A DNA stretch of 64,000 nucleotides from Polyangiaceae bacterium (GTDB lineage Bacteria > Myxococcota_A > Polyangia > Polyangiales > Polyangiaceae). Below are positions 8,041 through 16,778 of this stretch, piece after piece. Positions within the stretch are counted from its first letter, which is position 1; each line of letters starts with the position of its first letter. Under the pieces are notes generated by a model that saw only the letters and a program-made list of their open reading frames with translations, was not told the origin of the DNA and ran no database searches. The DNA is taken from positions 124,001-188,000 of the forward strand of contig JAWKRG010000009.1 of NCBI GenBank assembly GCA_041389725.1, in the 5' to 3' direction. Position numbers and translations under genes: made by a program.

Positions 8041-9024
8041 ATGCTGCAGCGCGGCGTACGCGGTTCATCAGTCGCAGCGGCAGCCTTGATTGCCTTCGCT
8101 GGCTGTGTTTCCGAGGACTTCGCTGAGGGTCAGTTCACCTGCAGCACCGTGGGCGCTAGCGATGAATGCCCCGATGGGCTGGTGTGCGCCGAGGATCTCC
8201 GGTGCCGCTCCAGGCTGCAGAGTATCGATGGCGGAGTAGGGGGTGACGGCAGCATTCAATTCGATAGCTCCAGCGGCGGCAGCCCAGGTGGCTCGAGCGG
8301 TGCAGGCGCCAGTGCGGGGACGGGTGGGCAGGGGGCGGCGGCGGGCAGCGGCGGTGGCGGCCCGTGCGCCCAGTGCACAGGGGGACAGGTTTGTTTCAAC
8401 GACGCCTGCTGCACACCGCAAGACCCGTGCGCGACTGCCGAGTGCGGGCAGTACGACGACGGCTGCGGACAGGCGGTCAGTTGTGCGCCGTGCGATCCGC
8501 CGCGCAGCTGCAAGTCCGGCAAGTGCTGCCCGCCGCGGAATCCAAGCGCAGCGGCCGCTGCCACGCCGGCCTCGACGACGGGCGCGCCCGTGTGCAATCC
8601 ATTTCGTGTGGCCGCTCTCGACGGCCAGTTCGCGACGTTGACTTGCGTGACGTGCAGCTACACGTCGGTGCAGGGGTTGGCCGTCACAAGTTGTCTGGCC
8701 GCGGACTTCGGCGTGGTGGCGAACCTCGATCCATTGGTGATCACGGCGCGGCCCGATGGCGGTGGCGATCCCGCGTGCCAGGACATCTGCATCGGTACGG
8801 GATGTGACCAGGGCCACTACTTCTACGTTTTCCGCAGCGCGACGAGTCCGGACTCAGGGACGTGGACTCCGGTCACCCAGGTGCAAATGGACACGCTGAA
8901 TGCGAAGTCCTACAGCGTGAACGTAGGCGCTCCAACACGGTACGTGATCGTGTGTCGTGGAGGCGCTGGAAAGAACGCTGCCAACGTGGCCATCGACGCC
9001 ATCGAGTCGACAGCCTGCCCATGA
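8041..9024 (+). CDS. Cys/Gly-rich secreted lipoprotein
   Basis: 327 residues of unknown function. The N-terminus is a lipoprotein signal (LIAFAGC, lipid-modified Cys at ~21). A Cys-rich stretch follows (TCSTVGASDECPDGLVC), then a Gly/Ser linker (~70-115), then a second Cys-rich segment with the pattern CGQYDDGCGQAVSC seen in other lipoproteins of this window, and a C-terminal domain of ~140 residues with predicted beta structure and spaced Cys pairs. The start ATG 8041 is chosen because the signal begins there; the upstream frame from 7870 is non-coding. Probably on the cell surface or in the outer membrane. Confidence 0.7.
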   Translation: MLQRGVRGSSVAAAALIAFAGCVSEDFAEGQFTCSTVGASDECPDGLVCAEDLRCRSRLQSIDGGVGGDGSIQFDSSSGGSPGGSSGAGASAGTGGQGAAAGSGGGGPCAQCTGGQVCFNDACCTPQDPCATAECGQYDDGCGQAVSCAPCDPPRSCKSGKCCPPRNPSAAAAATPASTTGAPVCNPFRVAALDGQFATLTCVTCSYTSVQGLAVTSCLAADFGVVANLDPLVITARPDGGGDPACQDICIGTGCDQGHYFYVFRSATSPDSGTWTPVTQVQMDTLNAKSYSVNVGAPTRYVIVCRGGAGKNAANVAIDAIESTACP

Positions 9025-9096
9025 CGGTGCGTGGGCCTGCACGCCGCCGCGTGGCCTGCACGCCGTCGCGTATGGTTCGTCTTGGGCAGCGACCGC

Positions 9097-9837
9097 TCAA
9101 AACCGGCCGGAATACGACAGACTCCAGCCGCTCTGATTGCTCTGGGGCGGCGTGAGTAGCAGGTAGGCCCCTGCGCCACCCGCGACTGCCCCCAATCCGA
9201 GGCCAATCAGTCCGATCAGTTGATCGCGTTTCGCTGCATCGAGGCGGTCCTCGCCATCGCTGCTCTTCCAAGCAGTGTTGGAGTCCGGTGACACATCGTG
9301 CACCTCGTCGGACTTGTTCTTCGCCGAAAGCAGGAAGAGACCGCCCACTACGGCAAGCGCCGCGCCGGAACCAACGAGAACCCAGCCCGGCAGGGTGCTG
9401 CCCCTCGTGCCAGGGTCCGCTGGTCGGCCAGGTGCTCGAATCTGCGGCGTCGCGTTGGGATCCTGTGAGCTGTAGCGAGCTGCGCGTTCACGGAGCACGC
9501 GGATGCGCTCCTCCATCTGCACGCGGTCTGGAGCGGAGTCACCGGACATGCGCAAGTAGCGTTCGTAGGCGTCTGCAGCACGGCTCCAGTTCTTGCGCTT
9601 CTCGGCGAGGGAGCCGATGCGCAAAGCAATGACAGGCCGCGGGAACAGGAGTTCGGCGCAATCCAGGCGTTCGAGGGCTGCGTCGGGGTCGGAACTCTCG
9701 AGCTGTACGGCGCTCTCGAAGGCCTGCTTCGCATTGGCTTCGTCGGAGCCGTCGTGCTTGGGCGCAGGGCAGTCGAACCCCAGCGCAGGGTTCGCGGTGG
9801 CGAGCACCGCAAGTGACACGAATACGGCGCGAGTCAT
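9097..9837 (-). CDS. Secreted TPR-like protein with C-terminal membrane segments
   Basis: 246 residues. A signal peptide (VFVSLAVLATANPALG) precedes a helical region of TPR type (~25-115, with AFESAVQLESSDPDAALERL and AADAYERYLRMSG). A Pro/Arg-rich linker, one hydrophobic segment (GWVLVGSGAALAVVGGLFLL) and a second near the C-terminus (LIGLIGLGLGAVAGGAGAYL) follow. The ATG at 9837 overlaps the kinase stop (ATGA), so the two are co-translated; a TTG at 9846 is an alternative. A kinase followed by a periplasmic TPR-like partner is a common arrangement in Polyangiaceae. No enzymatic motif is visible; a role as an envelope sensor or scaffold for the kinase is an inference. Confidence 0.72.
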   Translation of the reverse strand: MTRAVFVSLAVLATANPALGFDCPAPKHDGSDEANAKQAFESAVQLESSDPDAALERLDCAELLFPRPVIALRIGSLAEKRKNWSRAADAYERYLRMSGDSAPDRVQMEERIRVLRERAARYSSQDPNATPQIRAPGRPADPGTRGSTLPGWVLVGSGAALAVVGGLFLLSAKNKSDEVHDVSPDSNTAWKSSDGEDRLDAAKRDQLIGLIGLGLGAVAGGAGAYLLLTPPQSNQSGWSLSYSGRF

Positions 9838-11528
9838 TTCAGACAACTAGGATAGTCCCAACTCGTCGGCGTACAGATCTTCTTCGGCTTGGGGCTTTCC
9901 ACCGGGGTGGGCGCCGGCTGCGCTGCTCGAGCGGGCTTCATCACTCGCCGGAGAACCGGCGGCGTTGCAGCAGGCGGAGCGCTGGCAACGGGGGATGGCG
10001 TCTCAATGCGGGACGGCATGGCTGCGGACGCGGTCGTCACGGTAGGAAGGCGTGGCATCGCGAGGCGCTCCAAGTGCGCAGTGGAGGACGGAGGCCACAT
10101 TGCGACGGCAATCGTCAGACCGAACAGCAAGAGCCCGGCCGCGACTCCGATCGCAACGACCGCGAGGCGGCCGCGCGGACTGGGGCGCGAGGTGAGTGCA
10201 AGCCCGAGCCCGGTTTCCTCACCTGCGGCAGACGCCGCGAAGGTTGCAGGCTCCGTCAAAGCCCGGGTCTTTGCCTCTCCCCGTGCTTGCTTGGAACGCC
10301 GCGTGTCTTCGCGCGCCCGAGTCAGTGCGTCGTCGTCGCCCAGGGCTTGGGTCGGTGCCTCGTCGAAGTTGTCGGCCGCCGTCGCAGTTTCGTCAAAGCC
10401 GCCTTCAGGCAACGGACGGGTCACGCGACTGGGCTTGGCGGAAAGGGGAGGCGTGGGAGGTGGAGTCGGGCGCGTGCGACCGTGGTTCTTGCGCGGAGCG
10501 TCGACGGGAATGCCACGTCGCGCTCGCTCCAACAGTGAACCGCGCACGGCGCCTTCGTCGCTGCCAATCAGGTTTTCCAACGTTGCCTTCTGCCGAGCGC
10601 CGTGCCGAGTGGTGAAGGCCACGAGCAGACCGCGCAAACGACTGTCGTCGTAGCCATGTCGAACGAGCCAAGCATCGAAGAACTCCGCTACCCGCTTCGC
10701 GGATGCGGGTCTCGAGTCTGCCGACTTCTGCAGCATCTTGCCCACGAACGATGCGAGCTCCACGTCGCATCGTGGGTTGAGTGCCAGAACGTCAGGCGCG
10801 GGCTGCTCGACGATCGCCTTGAGCAGCAGCAGGTCGCTGTCGGCCGAAAACGGGCGCGACCCCGTCAACAACTCGAACAGCACCACGCCGAGAGAGTAGA
10901 CGTCCGCACTCGACGTCGCCGCGCCACCCAGGGCATACTCCGGGGACATGTAGGGAACCTTGCCCTTCAGCACGCCCGTGCTCGTGCGAGCCGTCGATGC
11001 TCGTCGTGTTGCCTTTGCCACCCCAAAATCCGTGATCACGACGCGGCCAGCGAAGGACACGAGTACGTTGCTGGGTGTGATGTCACGGTGCACGACGCCG
11101 AGGGCCGTGCCGTCGGGGGCCCTCAGTGTGTGTGCGGCAGCGAGGCCCGCTGCCACCTCGCGACCGACGTAGGCGACGAGTTCTTGCGCCAGCACTTCGC
11201 CGCTTCGTGCAGCCGTGCGCTGCAGTCGATGCAGCGGCACTCCGTCGATGAACTCCATCGCCAGGAACATGCCGTCTTCGTCGCGACCCCAGCCTTCCAG
11301 ACGGACGACGTTCGAGTGCTGCAGTGCGCCGGTCAGCCAGACTTCGTCCAAGAACATCCGCACCGTGTCCGGGTCCCTCGCCAAGTGCGGGTGCAGACGC
11401 TTGACCGCGATGAGGCGCGCGCTGTCGTCCAGTGTGCGCGCGAGGTCCACGCTGCCCATGCCACCGCAGGCCAATTCGCCCAGGGTCGAGAACACTAGAT
11501 CGGATTCGGGCGGAAGTTCGACGGCCAC
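9834..11528 (-). CDS. Membrane Ser/Thr protein kinase (Pkn2/PknB-type)
   Basis: 564 residues. The N-terminal Hanks-type kinase domain (~14-290) has the Gly loop ACGGMGSVDLA, catalytic Lys43, the HRD motif at 147-149 (VVHRDITPSNVL), DFG at 167-169 and PYMSPEYALGG, so it should be active. A disordered Pro/Thr/Arg-rich region (~320-470) leads to one transmembrane helix (VVAIGVAAGLLLFGLTIAVAMW) and a short Pro/Ala-rich periplasmic tail containing two cysteines. The start is GTG 11528. It forms a two-gene unit with the downstream TPR-like gene. FHA-domain activators in the window (6,666 and 32,243) are possible targets, but no direct link is visible. Confidence 0.9.
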   Translation of the reverse strand: MAVELPPESDLVFSTLGELACGGMGSVDLARTLDDSARLIAVKRLHPHLARDPDTVRMFLDEVWLTGALQHSNVVRLEGWGRDEDGMFLAMEFIDGVPLHRLQRTAARSGEVLAQELVAYVGREVAAGLAAAHTLRAPDGTALGVVHRDITPSNVLVSFAGRVVITDFGVAKATRRASTARTSTGVLKGKVPYMSPEYALGGAATSSADVYSLGVVLFELLTGSRPFSADSDLLLLKAIVEQPAPDVLALNPRCDVELASFVGKMLQKSADSRPASAKRVAEFFDAWLVRHGYDDSRLRGLLVAFTTRHGARQKATLENLIGSDEGAVRGSLLERARRGIPVDAPRKNHGRTRPTPPPTPPLSAKPSRVTRPLPEGGFDETATAADNFDEAPTQALGDDDALTRAREDTRRSKQARGEAKTRALTEPATFAASAAGEETGLGLALTSRPSPRGRLAVVAIGVAAGLLLFGLTIAVAMWPPSSTAHLERLAMPRLPTVTTASAAMPSRIETPSPVASAPPAATPPVLRRVMKPARAAQPAPTPVESPKPKKICTPTSWDYPSCLK

Positions 11529-11580
11529 CTGCAGCAGAGTCTACTCGACTCGACGGCGATGGGCGACCGCCGCTCCAAGC

Positions 11581-12840
11581 TCACGGGCACGGCACCTGGC
11601 CGAGGCGTGAAGTCGTCTTTCCTGCTGCCGAGTAGTGCGCGAAGCTCTCGGCGAAAGCGAGATCACGGCTGGTATTGCTGACGCCATAGCCAGCTGCGGT
11701 CGGCGGCGACCACTTGTACACGCCAGGGCCACCGTTCGCGGCGGAAATCAGTGAAGGATAGTTCGTGCGCGTCGCCCAGACGTAGAACATCCGATCTAGG
11801 AAGACCGCTGGCTTTGAACCATCGAGCAGCACGTCACCAACCCCGAATAGCGGCGTGACGGAACTCTCGCTCGAGTTCAGCTTGCGGCGTGCCATCAGCC
11901 AGTTGAGGCGGCCCAGGGTGCTCGTGCCCGCGAACTGGTTCCCGAGCCAGACGTCGCGCTGTCCGGCGCTCGTGCCCGCTTTGCAGTACTCGCTGTAGCG
12001 TGGGTAGAGTTCGAGAGAGATGATGGCGTGTGCCTTCAGCAGCGCATCGATGCCGGCGGAGAGCACGGGGTAGTTCCCGAAGCTCAAGAAGCCTCCCCAT
12101 CGCCCTTTCCACTGGGGATACTTGCTCGCCATTTCCGTGGCGAGCTTCACGAAGAACTGCTCGGACTCCGCGTTATGCAGCTCTTCGAGCATGACGAAGC
12201 GGGGAGCGCCGGCGCCACTGCTGAGAAGTGCGTTGATGTCGGCGGCCGTCGGCTGAGGGGTGGAACGGTAGCTGAGGTAGGCGGACCAGCGTTCGGGACC
12301 GACTTGGGGCGGCTTGTTCGAAGCAAGGAAGACGACGTTGGGGTTTTGCTCGGAGAGCGTCAGGATCGAATTCCAGTACTGGGGAGCCGAACCGATCACG
12401 AAGTGAAAGCTCGCCGGCGCTGGTTCGACGGCTGGCCGATTGCAGCACACGGCGCAATCGTAGGAGTCGATGGGTTTGAACCCATCGCACGCGGCGGAGC
12501 CAGCGGCTTCGCATAGGTTGCCGCCTGCCGCCCCGCAGGACGGCACGCACACGCCGTTTTGCCACTGGCTGTTGGGCGGATCGCACGCAGCTGGCTGCGC
12601 GCCAGCGCCTGCCGTCCCCGCGTTCGATGTCGCCCCTGCGCTCGCCGCTGCGCCGCCCGAGTTGCCGCCAGCGGCGCCAACGCTGCCACCGCCGGCGGAA
12701 GCCTGGCCCGCGGCGTTGCAGTCGGTCGCGCAGCCCGCTTGCCCGCCGGATCCGAGATGTGCGCCGCCGGCGTCGTCGCTACCGCATCCCGCGACGGGAC
12801 CAAGGGTGACGGCTAGAGCGCAGAGGGTGAGGCGGGTCAT
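11581..12840 (-). CDS. Secreted lipoprotein, possible glycoside-hydrolase-like fold
   Basis: 419 residues. The lipoprotein signal reads LAVTLGPVAGC (Cys19). A Gly/Ala/Ser-rich linker (~22-82) precedes a small Cys-rich module (QPAACDPPNSQWQNGVC...CAVCCN, to ~135) and a C-terminal globular domain of ~280 residues. That domain has alternating hydrophobic and helical segments (FHFVIGSAPQYWNSIL, FVMLEELHNAES, FLSFGNYPVLSAGIDALL, IISLELYPRY), which is the spacing of a TIM-barrel with Glu residues at strand ends. The glycosidase idea is an inference from this pattern only. The start is ATG 12840. The 257 bp to the next gene, divergent at 13,098, shows nothing else recognisable. Confidence 0.65.
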   Translation of the reverse strand: MTRLTLCALAVTLGPVAGCGSDDAGGAHLGSGGQAGCATDCNAAGQASAGGGSVGAAGGNSGGAAASAGATSNAGTAGAGAQPAACDPPNSQWQNGVCVPSCGAAGGNLCEAAGSAACDGFKPIDSYDCAVCCNRPAVEPAPASFHFVIGSAPQYWNSILTLSEQNPNVVFLASNKPPQVGPERWSAYLSYRSTPQPTAADINALLSSGAGAPRFVMLEELHNAESEQFFVKLATEMASKYPQWKGRWGGFLSFGNYPVLSAGIDALLKAHAIISLELYPRYSEYCKAGTSAGQRDVWLGNQFAGTSTLGRLNWLMARRKLNSSESSVTPLFGVGDVLLDGSKPAVFLDRMFYVWATRTNYPSLISAANGGPGVYKWSPPTAAGYGVSNTSRDLAFAESFAHYSAAGKTTSRLGQVPCP

Positions 12841-13097
12841 GGCCGATGAGAGAGCAGCCTTCGTGCCAGGGGCAGCGCACCAGCACCGTCAGCGTCGGGG
12901 CTGTGGTGCAGTGAGCAGAAACGACCGCGCTTTGCGACGAACGAGCCTGCTTCGACTGGGCCTAGTCGGGCGCGCCGTGGTGCCAACGCGAGGCGCGGCT
13001 GGAAACGTTCGCAGTCAACCGGAGGTTTCCAGCTCCGCCCACAGCGCCGCGTTCTCCGGGCCAAAGCGCATGGAATGGGCGTTGCTGAAGGGCCCGC

Positions 13098-14918
13098 ATG
13101 TTCTCCAGCTTTCGCCGCCTAGCGTCCCGTCTCTCGTTCTCGGTGTCTGGGCTCCTGCTCTCAGCGCCCGTGCTCGCGCGACCGCTGAACCCGTTTGCCG
13201 GCGAGGTCACGGCGCTTGACCCGGCTTCCGCTTCGCAGCCAATGCCAGTGAGCGCCTACGACACGGTGTCCCTTCGTGATCGCCTGTTGGCCGCAGCCAT
13301 CGCGGGTCGTGGCGAGACGCAGCTTCGTGCCGAGACCATCGGACGACCCACGGACGCGCAGAGCACCTTCGGCTACCAAGTTGCCGAAGAGAATCCGGTC
13401 TGTAATGGCGACTTCTGCATCCACTACGTGGCCAGCACCAAGGACGCCCCGGCGCTGGAAGACGCTGACCACGACGGTGTGCCGGATTCCGTGCAAGCCG
13501 TGCTCGCTGTGCTCGACGAAGCCCGAACGCTGCTGCTGAGCCGAGGTCACTCCTACCACGGTATCGACGACGGCTCGCGCGGGGGTGACCCGCGAATGGA
13601 CGTCTACCTCGCTGCGGTGGACGGCTTTCACGGCTTGGCAGTGCCTGAGCAAATCGTATCCGAGAGTCCGACGCGCATGAGTAGCTTCATGCTGGTCAAC
13701 GTGGGTCTCACCCCCGTGCCGCTGTCTCTGTTGTCGCGCGGTGTCATCGCGCACGAGCTGAAGCACACCTTCGACGTGGCCACCTTCGCCAGCGCACCAG
13801 CCTGGTTGTTCGAGAGCGCCGCCACCTGGTTCGAGAACGAGATGAACGACGAGAGCTCCAGCTACGCCGACTTCTTCCCGTGTTGGTTTCTATTCCCCGA
13901 GCTCAGTCTGGACTCCACACGTTCCGACGCCTATCCGCCGGACGCGCGCGACACGCAGTCCTGCGTGTTCAAGAACACGCACCTCTACGGTTCCGCTGCG
14001 TTCTGGTTCTACGCCACGGGGCGTTGGGGTGCGGAACTGCAGGGCGACCTGTGGACCGCCGCTGGCGAGCGTTGCGGCGACCTGCCCTTGTTCGAGGACT
14101 CCGTGAAGCTGAGGAGCTGCGTAGCGGAGGTGTTGGACGACCTCTTCGTCGATCGGGGCACGACCCTCGCCGACGTCTACGCCGATTTCGCTGCCGCGAT
14201 GTACCAGCCGCGTCAATCCTCCGTGCTGCTGGACGTCGAGAGTGACGCGGAGCTCGAGGCCTGGCCCGAGCGCGCCTACGCGCGAAAGCTCGTGACACTT
14301 CCTGCCAGCGGCTCAACGGTCGTCAAGCACCTGGCCAGTCGCTACTTCACGCTGAGCGCAGCCCCTGATCAGAGCGGTCGGCTCGATTTGGGACTCACGG
14401 TGACGGGCTCCCAACCCGTGCGAGTGCAGCTGCTGCGTAGCGATGGCAGCGGCGACGGGAGCTGGGAAGACGTGTCCCTGGCGCCCGACGGCACCGCCAC
14501 CCACTCGATTGCCGGCTTTGGCGTGCAGACGACGCAGGTCACCTTCGTCGTGACCAATGTGGGCACTGCCGTCGAGGATGGTGCTGCGGACTCCGCGGCC
14601 GTCGCGTACAGCGTGACCCTCGACGAGGACGACAAGAGCGACGCGATCCCCAAGGCCGCGTACGCGCCAGGGGCATCTCCGACTGCGCGGGGTTGCACCG
14701 TGGCGTTTCGGTCGGCGACGGACGCAAGCGGCGGGTTCCTGCTCCTATTGGGCGCGGCGGTCTTTCTGCGTCGCAGGGTTCGCACGCGACGACGGCGCTG
14801 GTCGGAACTCTTCTTGCTCGCGCTGGAGACGCCGACCTCCGAGCGAGCAGCGACGCGGCTGCGGCCTTCTTCGATTGCCCGTGATCGAGGGTGGCTCGCT
14901 GCGTCGCAAAGGCCTTGA
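13098..14918 (+). CDS. Secreted zinc metalloprotease-like protein with MYXO-CTERM-like tail
   Basis: 606 residues. A signal peptide (~1-28, ending APVLARP) precedes a peptidase-like domain with the zinc motif HELKH (in VIAHELKHTFD, ~218-222) followed by a possible third ligand in LFESAATWFENE. DADHDGVPD near residue 120 is a thrombospondin-3-like calcium motif. A beta-sandwich-like region (~390-520) follows. Near the end, RGC, a hydrophobic stretch (GGFLLLLGAAVFL) and an Arg cluster (RRRVRTRRRR) resemble a MYXO-CTERM sorting tail, but about 40 more residues follow before the stop. Those extra residues are unusual for the signal and could indicate a small frameshift. The substrate is unknown. 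Confidence 0.7.
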   Translation: MFSSFRRLASRLSFSVSGLLLSAPVLARPLNPFAGEVTALDPASASQPMPVSAYDTVSLRDRLLAAAIAGRGETQLRAETIGRPTDAQSTFGYQVAEENPVCNGDFCIHYVASTKDAPALEDADHDGVPDSVQAVLAVLDEARTLLLSRGHSYHGIDDGSRGGDPRMDVYLAAVDGFHGLAVPEQIVSESPTRMSSFMLVNVGLTPVPLSLLSRGVIAHELKHTFDVATFASAPAWLFESAATWFENEMNDESSSYADFFPCWFLFPELSLDSTRSDAYPPDARDTQSCVFKNTHLYGSAAFWFYATGRWGAELQGDLWTAAGERCGDLPLFEDSVKLRSCVAEVLDDLFVDRGTTLADVYADFAAAMYQPRQSSVLLDVESDAELEAWPERAYARKLVTLPASGSTVVKHLASRYFTLSAAPDQSGRLDLGLTVTGSQPVRVQLLRSDGSGDGSWEDVSLAPDGTATHSIAGFGVQTTQVTFVVTNVGTAVEDGAADSAAVAYSVTLDEDDKSDAIPKAAYAPGASPTARGCTVAFRSATDASGGFLLLLGAAVFLRRRVRTRRRRWSELFLLALETPTSERAATRLRPSSIARDRGWLAASQRP

Positions 14919-14989
14919 CGCCGCTGGCGCTCGGGCGTCTTACTGGCGGCCATGACGCGCTGCAATTCGTGCCCGCGGGGAACCGTCTG

Positions 14990-15985
14990 ATGCTGCGTCT
15001 GCCCCGCTTCGGCGTTGCCGCGCCCACGGATCTGCCGCAAGCGCTGGCCCTGCTCGAGGAGCGTGGCACGGCTGCGCGCGTGATTGCCGGGGGCACGGAT
15101 CTGCTGCCGAATCTCAAGCACCGCATCGAGACGCCGGAGCTGCTGATCAGCCTGGCCGGTGTTCGCGAGCTATCCGGCATCGCAGAGCAGGCGGATGGCT
15201 CGTGGCTCCTCGGTGCCACGACCCGGTTGGTAGACCTCGCGTGCCACGAAGGCCTGCGCCGCGCCGCGCCGGCCCTGGCAGAGGCGGCGGCGTGCGTGGC
15301 GAGCCCGCAGATCCGCAACATGGCGACCCTGGGGGGCAACATTCTGCTCGACACCCGCTGCCGCTACATCAACCAGACTCACTTCTGGCGTCAGGCTTTG
15401 GGCTACTGCCTCAAAAAGGACGGAACGGTGTGTCACGTAGTTGCGGGCGGCAAGAAGTGCGTAGCCGCCGCGAGCAGCGATACCGTGCCCGCGCTCTATA
15501 CCCTGGGCGCTACCGTCCTGCTGCAGAGCAGCCGCGGAACGCGCGAGCTTGGCATCGATGCGCTCTACCGCAACGACGGCATCAAGCACACCAACATCAG
15601 CACGGATGAGCTCCTCGTATCAGTGCGCATTCCGGCGCAGGCGACGGGTCATCGCGGTGCTTACGAGAAGCTGCGAGATCGCGCCGCCATCGACTTCCCA
15701 GAGTTGGGCGTTGCGGTGCGACTCGACGTCGATGCACAGGTCGTCAAGGCAGTGGATATCGCGGTGACGGCGCTACAGGCGCGGCCCCGACGGGTGACGC
15801 GAATCGATGACATCTTGTTGGGTAAGTCCACGTCGGGTGCGGCCTTTCGCGATGCGGCTGAGCGCGCGGCGCAGCGCGCCTTCGAGCAATGCCATCCGAT
15901 GCCCAACGTGCCCGGCGACAGCGACTACCGCCAAGAGATGGTACGTGTGCTGGCAAAGCGCGCGCTGCTGCGCGCGGCGGGCTGA
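14990..15985 (+). CDS. hcrB: 4-hydroxybenzoyl-CoA reductase beta subunit, FAD/[4Fe-4S]
   Basis: 331 residues, near the 324 of Thauera HcrB. It is a FAD-binding subunit of the xanthine-oxidase family (AGGTDLLPNL at ~33-42, ATLGGNILLDTRC at ~112-124). Within it lies an insertion with C124, C140, C148 and C157 (CRYINQTHFW, GYCLKKDGTVC, GGKKC). Such an insertion is known only from 4-hydroxybenzoyl-CoA reductases, where it binds an extra [4Fe-4S] cluster that lets the enzyme accept ferredoxin electrons. The start ATG 14990 follows a GGGGA Shine-Dalgarno sequence; an in-frame GTG upstream overlaps the preceding gene. hcrC and hcrA are 8.4 kb upstream on the same strand. The next gene is a cofactor cytidylyltransferase. 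Confidence 0.87.
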   Translation: MLRLPRFGVAAPTDLPQALALLEERGTAARVIAGGTDLLPNLKHRIETPELLISLAGVRELSGIAEQADGSWLLGATTRLVDLACHEGLRRAAPALAEAAACVASPQIRNMATLGGNILLDTRCRYINQTHFWRQALGYCLKKDGTVCHVVAGGKKCVAAASSDTVPALYTLGATVLLQSSRGTRELGIDALYRNDGIKHTNISTDELLVSVRIPAQATGHRGAYEKLRDRAAIDFPELGVAVRLDVDAQVVKAVDIAVTALQARPRRVTRIDDILLGKSTSGAAFRDAAERAAQRAFEQCHPMPNVPGDSDYRQEMVRVLAKRALLRAAG

Positions 15986-16039
15986 GTCGGGTGAGCGTGG
16001 CCTCGCTCGGCGAGCGAAAGCGCGGTCACCCTGGCGTCG

Positions 16040-16663
16040 ATGCACGTTGTGGCCAATGATGACGTCATGAAGCACGTGGTCGGTGTCGTGTTGGCCGCTG
16101 GAAAGAGCGAGCGCGCCAAGGGCCCCAAAGCGCTGTTCCGCCTGGACGACGGCACGCTGATCGAGCGTGCCGTCCGCACCATGCGGGCAGCGGGGCTCGA
16201 TGACGTTTGGGTCATCGTGGGGCCGCCGCACGCCGAGCGTCTGCGCGCACACCTGTCCGGCGTGCGCTTCGTGGACAACCCATCGCCCGAGCGCGGCATG
16301 CTCAGCTCCGTCCGTGAGGTCGCTTTGGCGGCGCGCGCCGCGGGCGACGTGACCGGTGTCGTGTTGTCGCTCATCGACCATCCTCGCGTCAGTCCGGTCA
16401 CGATCCGTGCGCTGCTGGACAACCTGTCCGGGGCCGACGTCGTGCGACCGCGCTGCCGCGGTCAACGCGGTCACCCGGTCTATCTCTCTGCCAGCGCGCT
16501 CAAGGCCGTGCGCCGAGCCGAGCTCGATCAGCGGCTCTCTGACGTGTTGCGCGAGCTGCCGGTGCTTCGCGACGTGGAGGTGGAGGACGAGGGCGTGCTC
16601 GACGATTTCGACACGGCGATCGAGTTGCTGCTCTCCGGCGCCGTACCCCCGGAAGCACCGTAG
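16040..16663 (+). CDS. mocA: MocA-like molybdenum cofactor cytidylyltransferase (NTP transferase)
   Basis: 207 residues. The nucleotidyltransferase signature is near the N-terminus (VVLAAGKSERAKGPKAL), with further family features: DDVWVIVGP, DNPSPERGMLSSVR, VVLSLIDHPRVSP (metal-binding Asp), GQRGHPVYL and DFDTAIEL at the end. MocA proteins attach CMP to molybdopterin to make the cytosine dinucleotide form required by xanthine-oxidase-family enzymes such as HcrA. It starts 54 bp after hcrB. ATG 16040 is used; ATG 16067, directly before the nucleotide-binding motif, is as plausible, and neither has a good Shine-Dalgarno sequence. A MobA (guanylyl) or unrelated sugar specificity is less likely given the neighbour. 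Confidence 0.78.
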   Translation: MHVVANDDVMKHVVGVVLAAGKSERAKGPKALFRLDDGTLIERAVRTMRAAGLDDVWVIVGPPHAERLRAHLSGVRFVDNPSPERGMLSSVREVALAARAAGDVTGVVLSLIDHPRVSPVTIRALLDNLSGADVVRPRCRGQRGHPVYLSASALKAVRRAELDQRLSDVLRELPVLRDVEVEDEGVLDDFDTAIELLLSGAVPPEAP

Positions 16664-16778
16664 TCAATTGGACGAGCTTCGGCAGCGGCCGAGGCGGAAA
16701 ACAAGACGCGGGCCACGCGTGGAGGCGCCACCCCGGGAGGGCGTTGATTTGTCCTCGTGGCAAGGCGATGCTCCTGGG

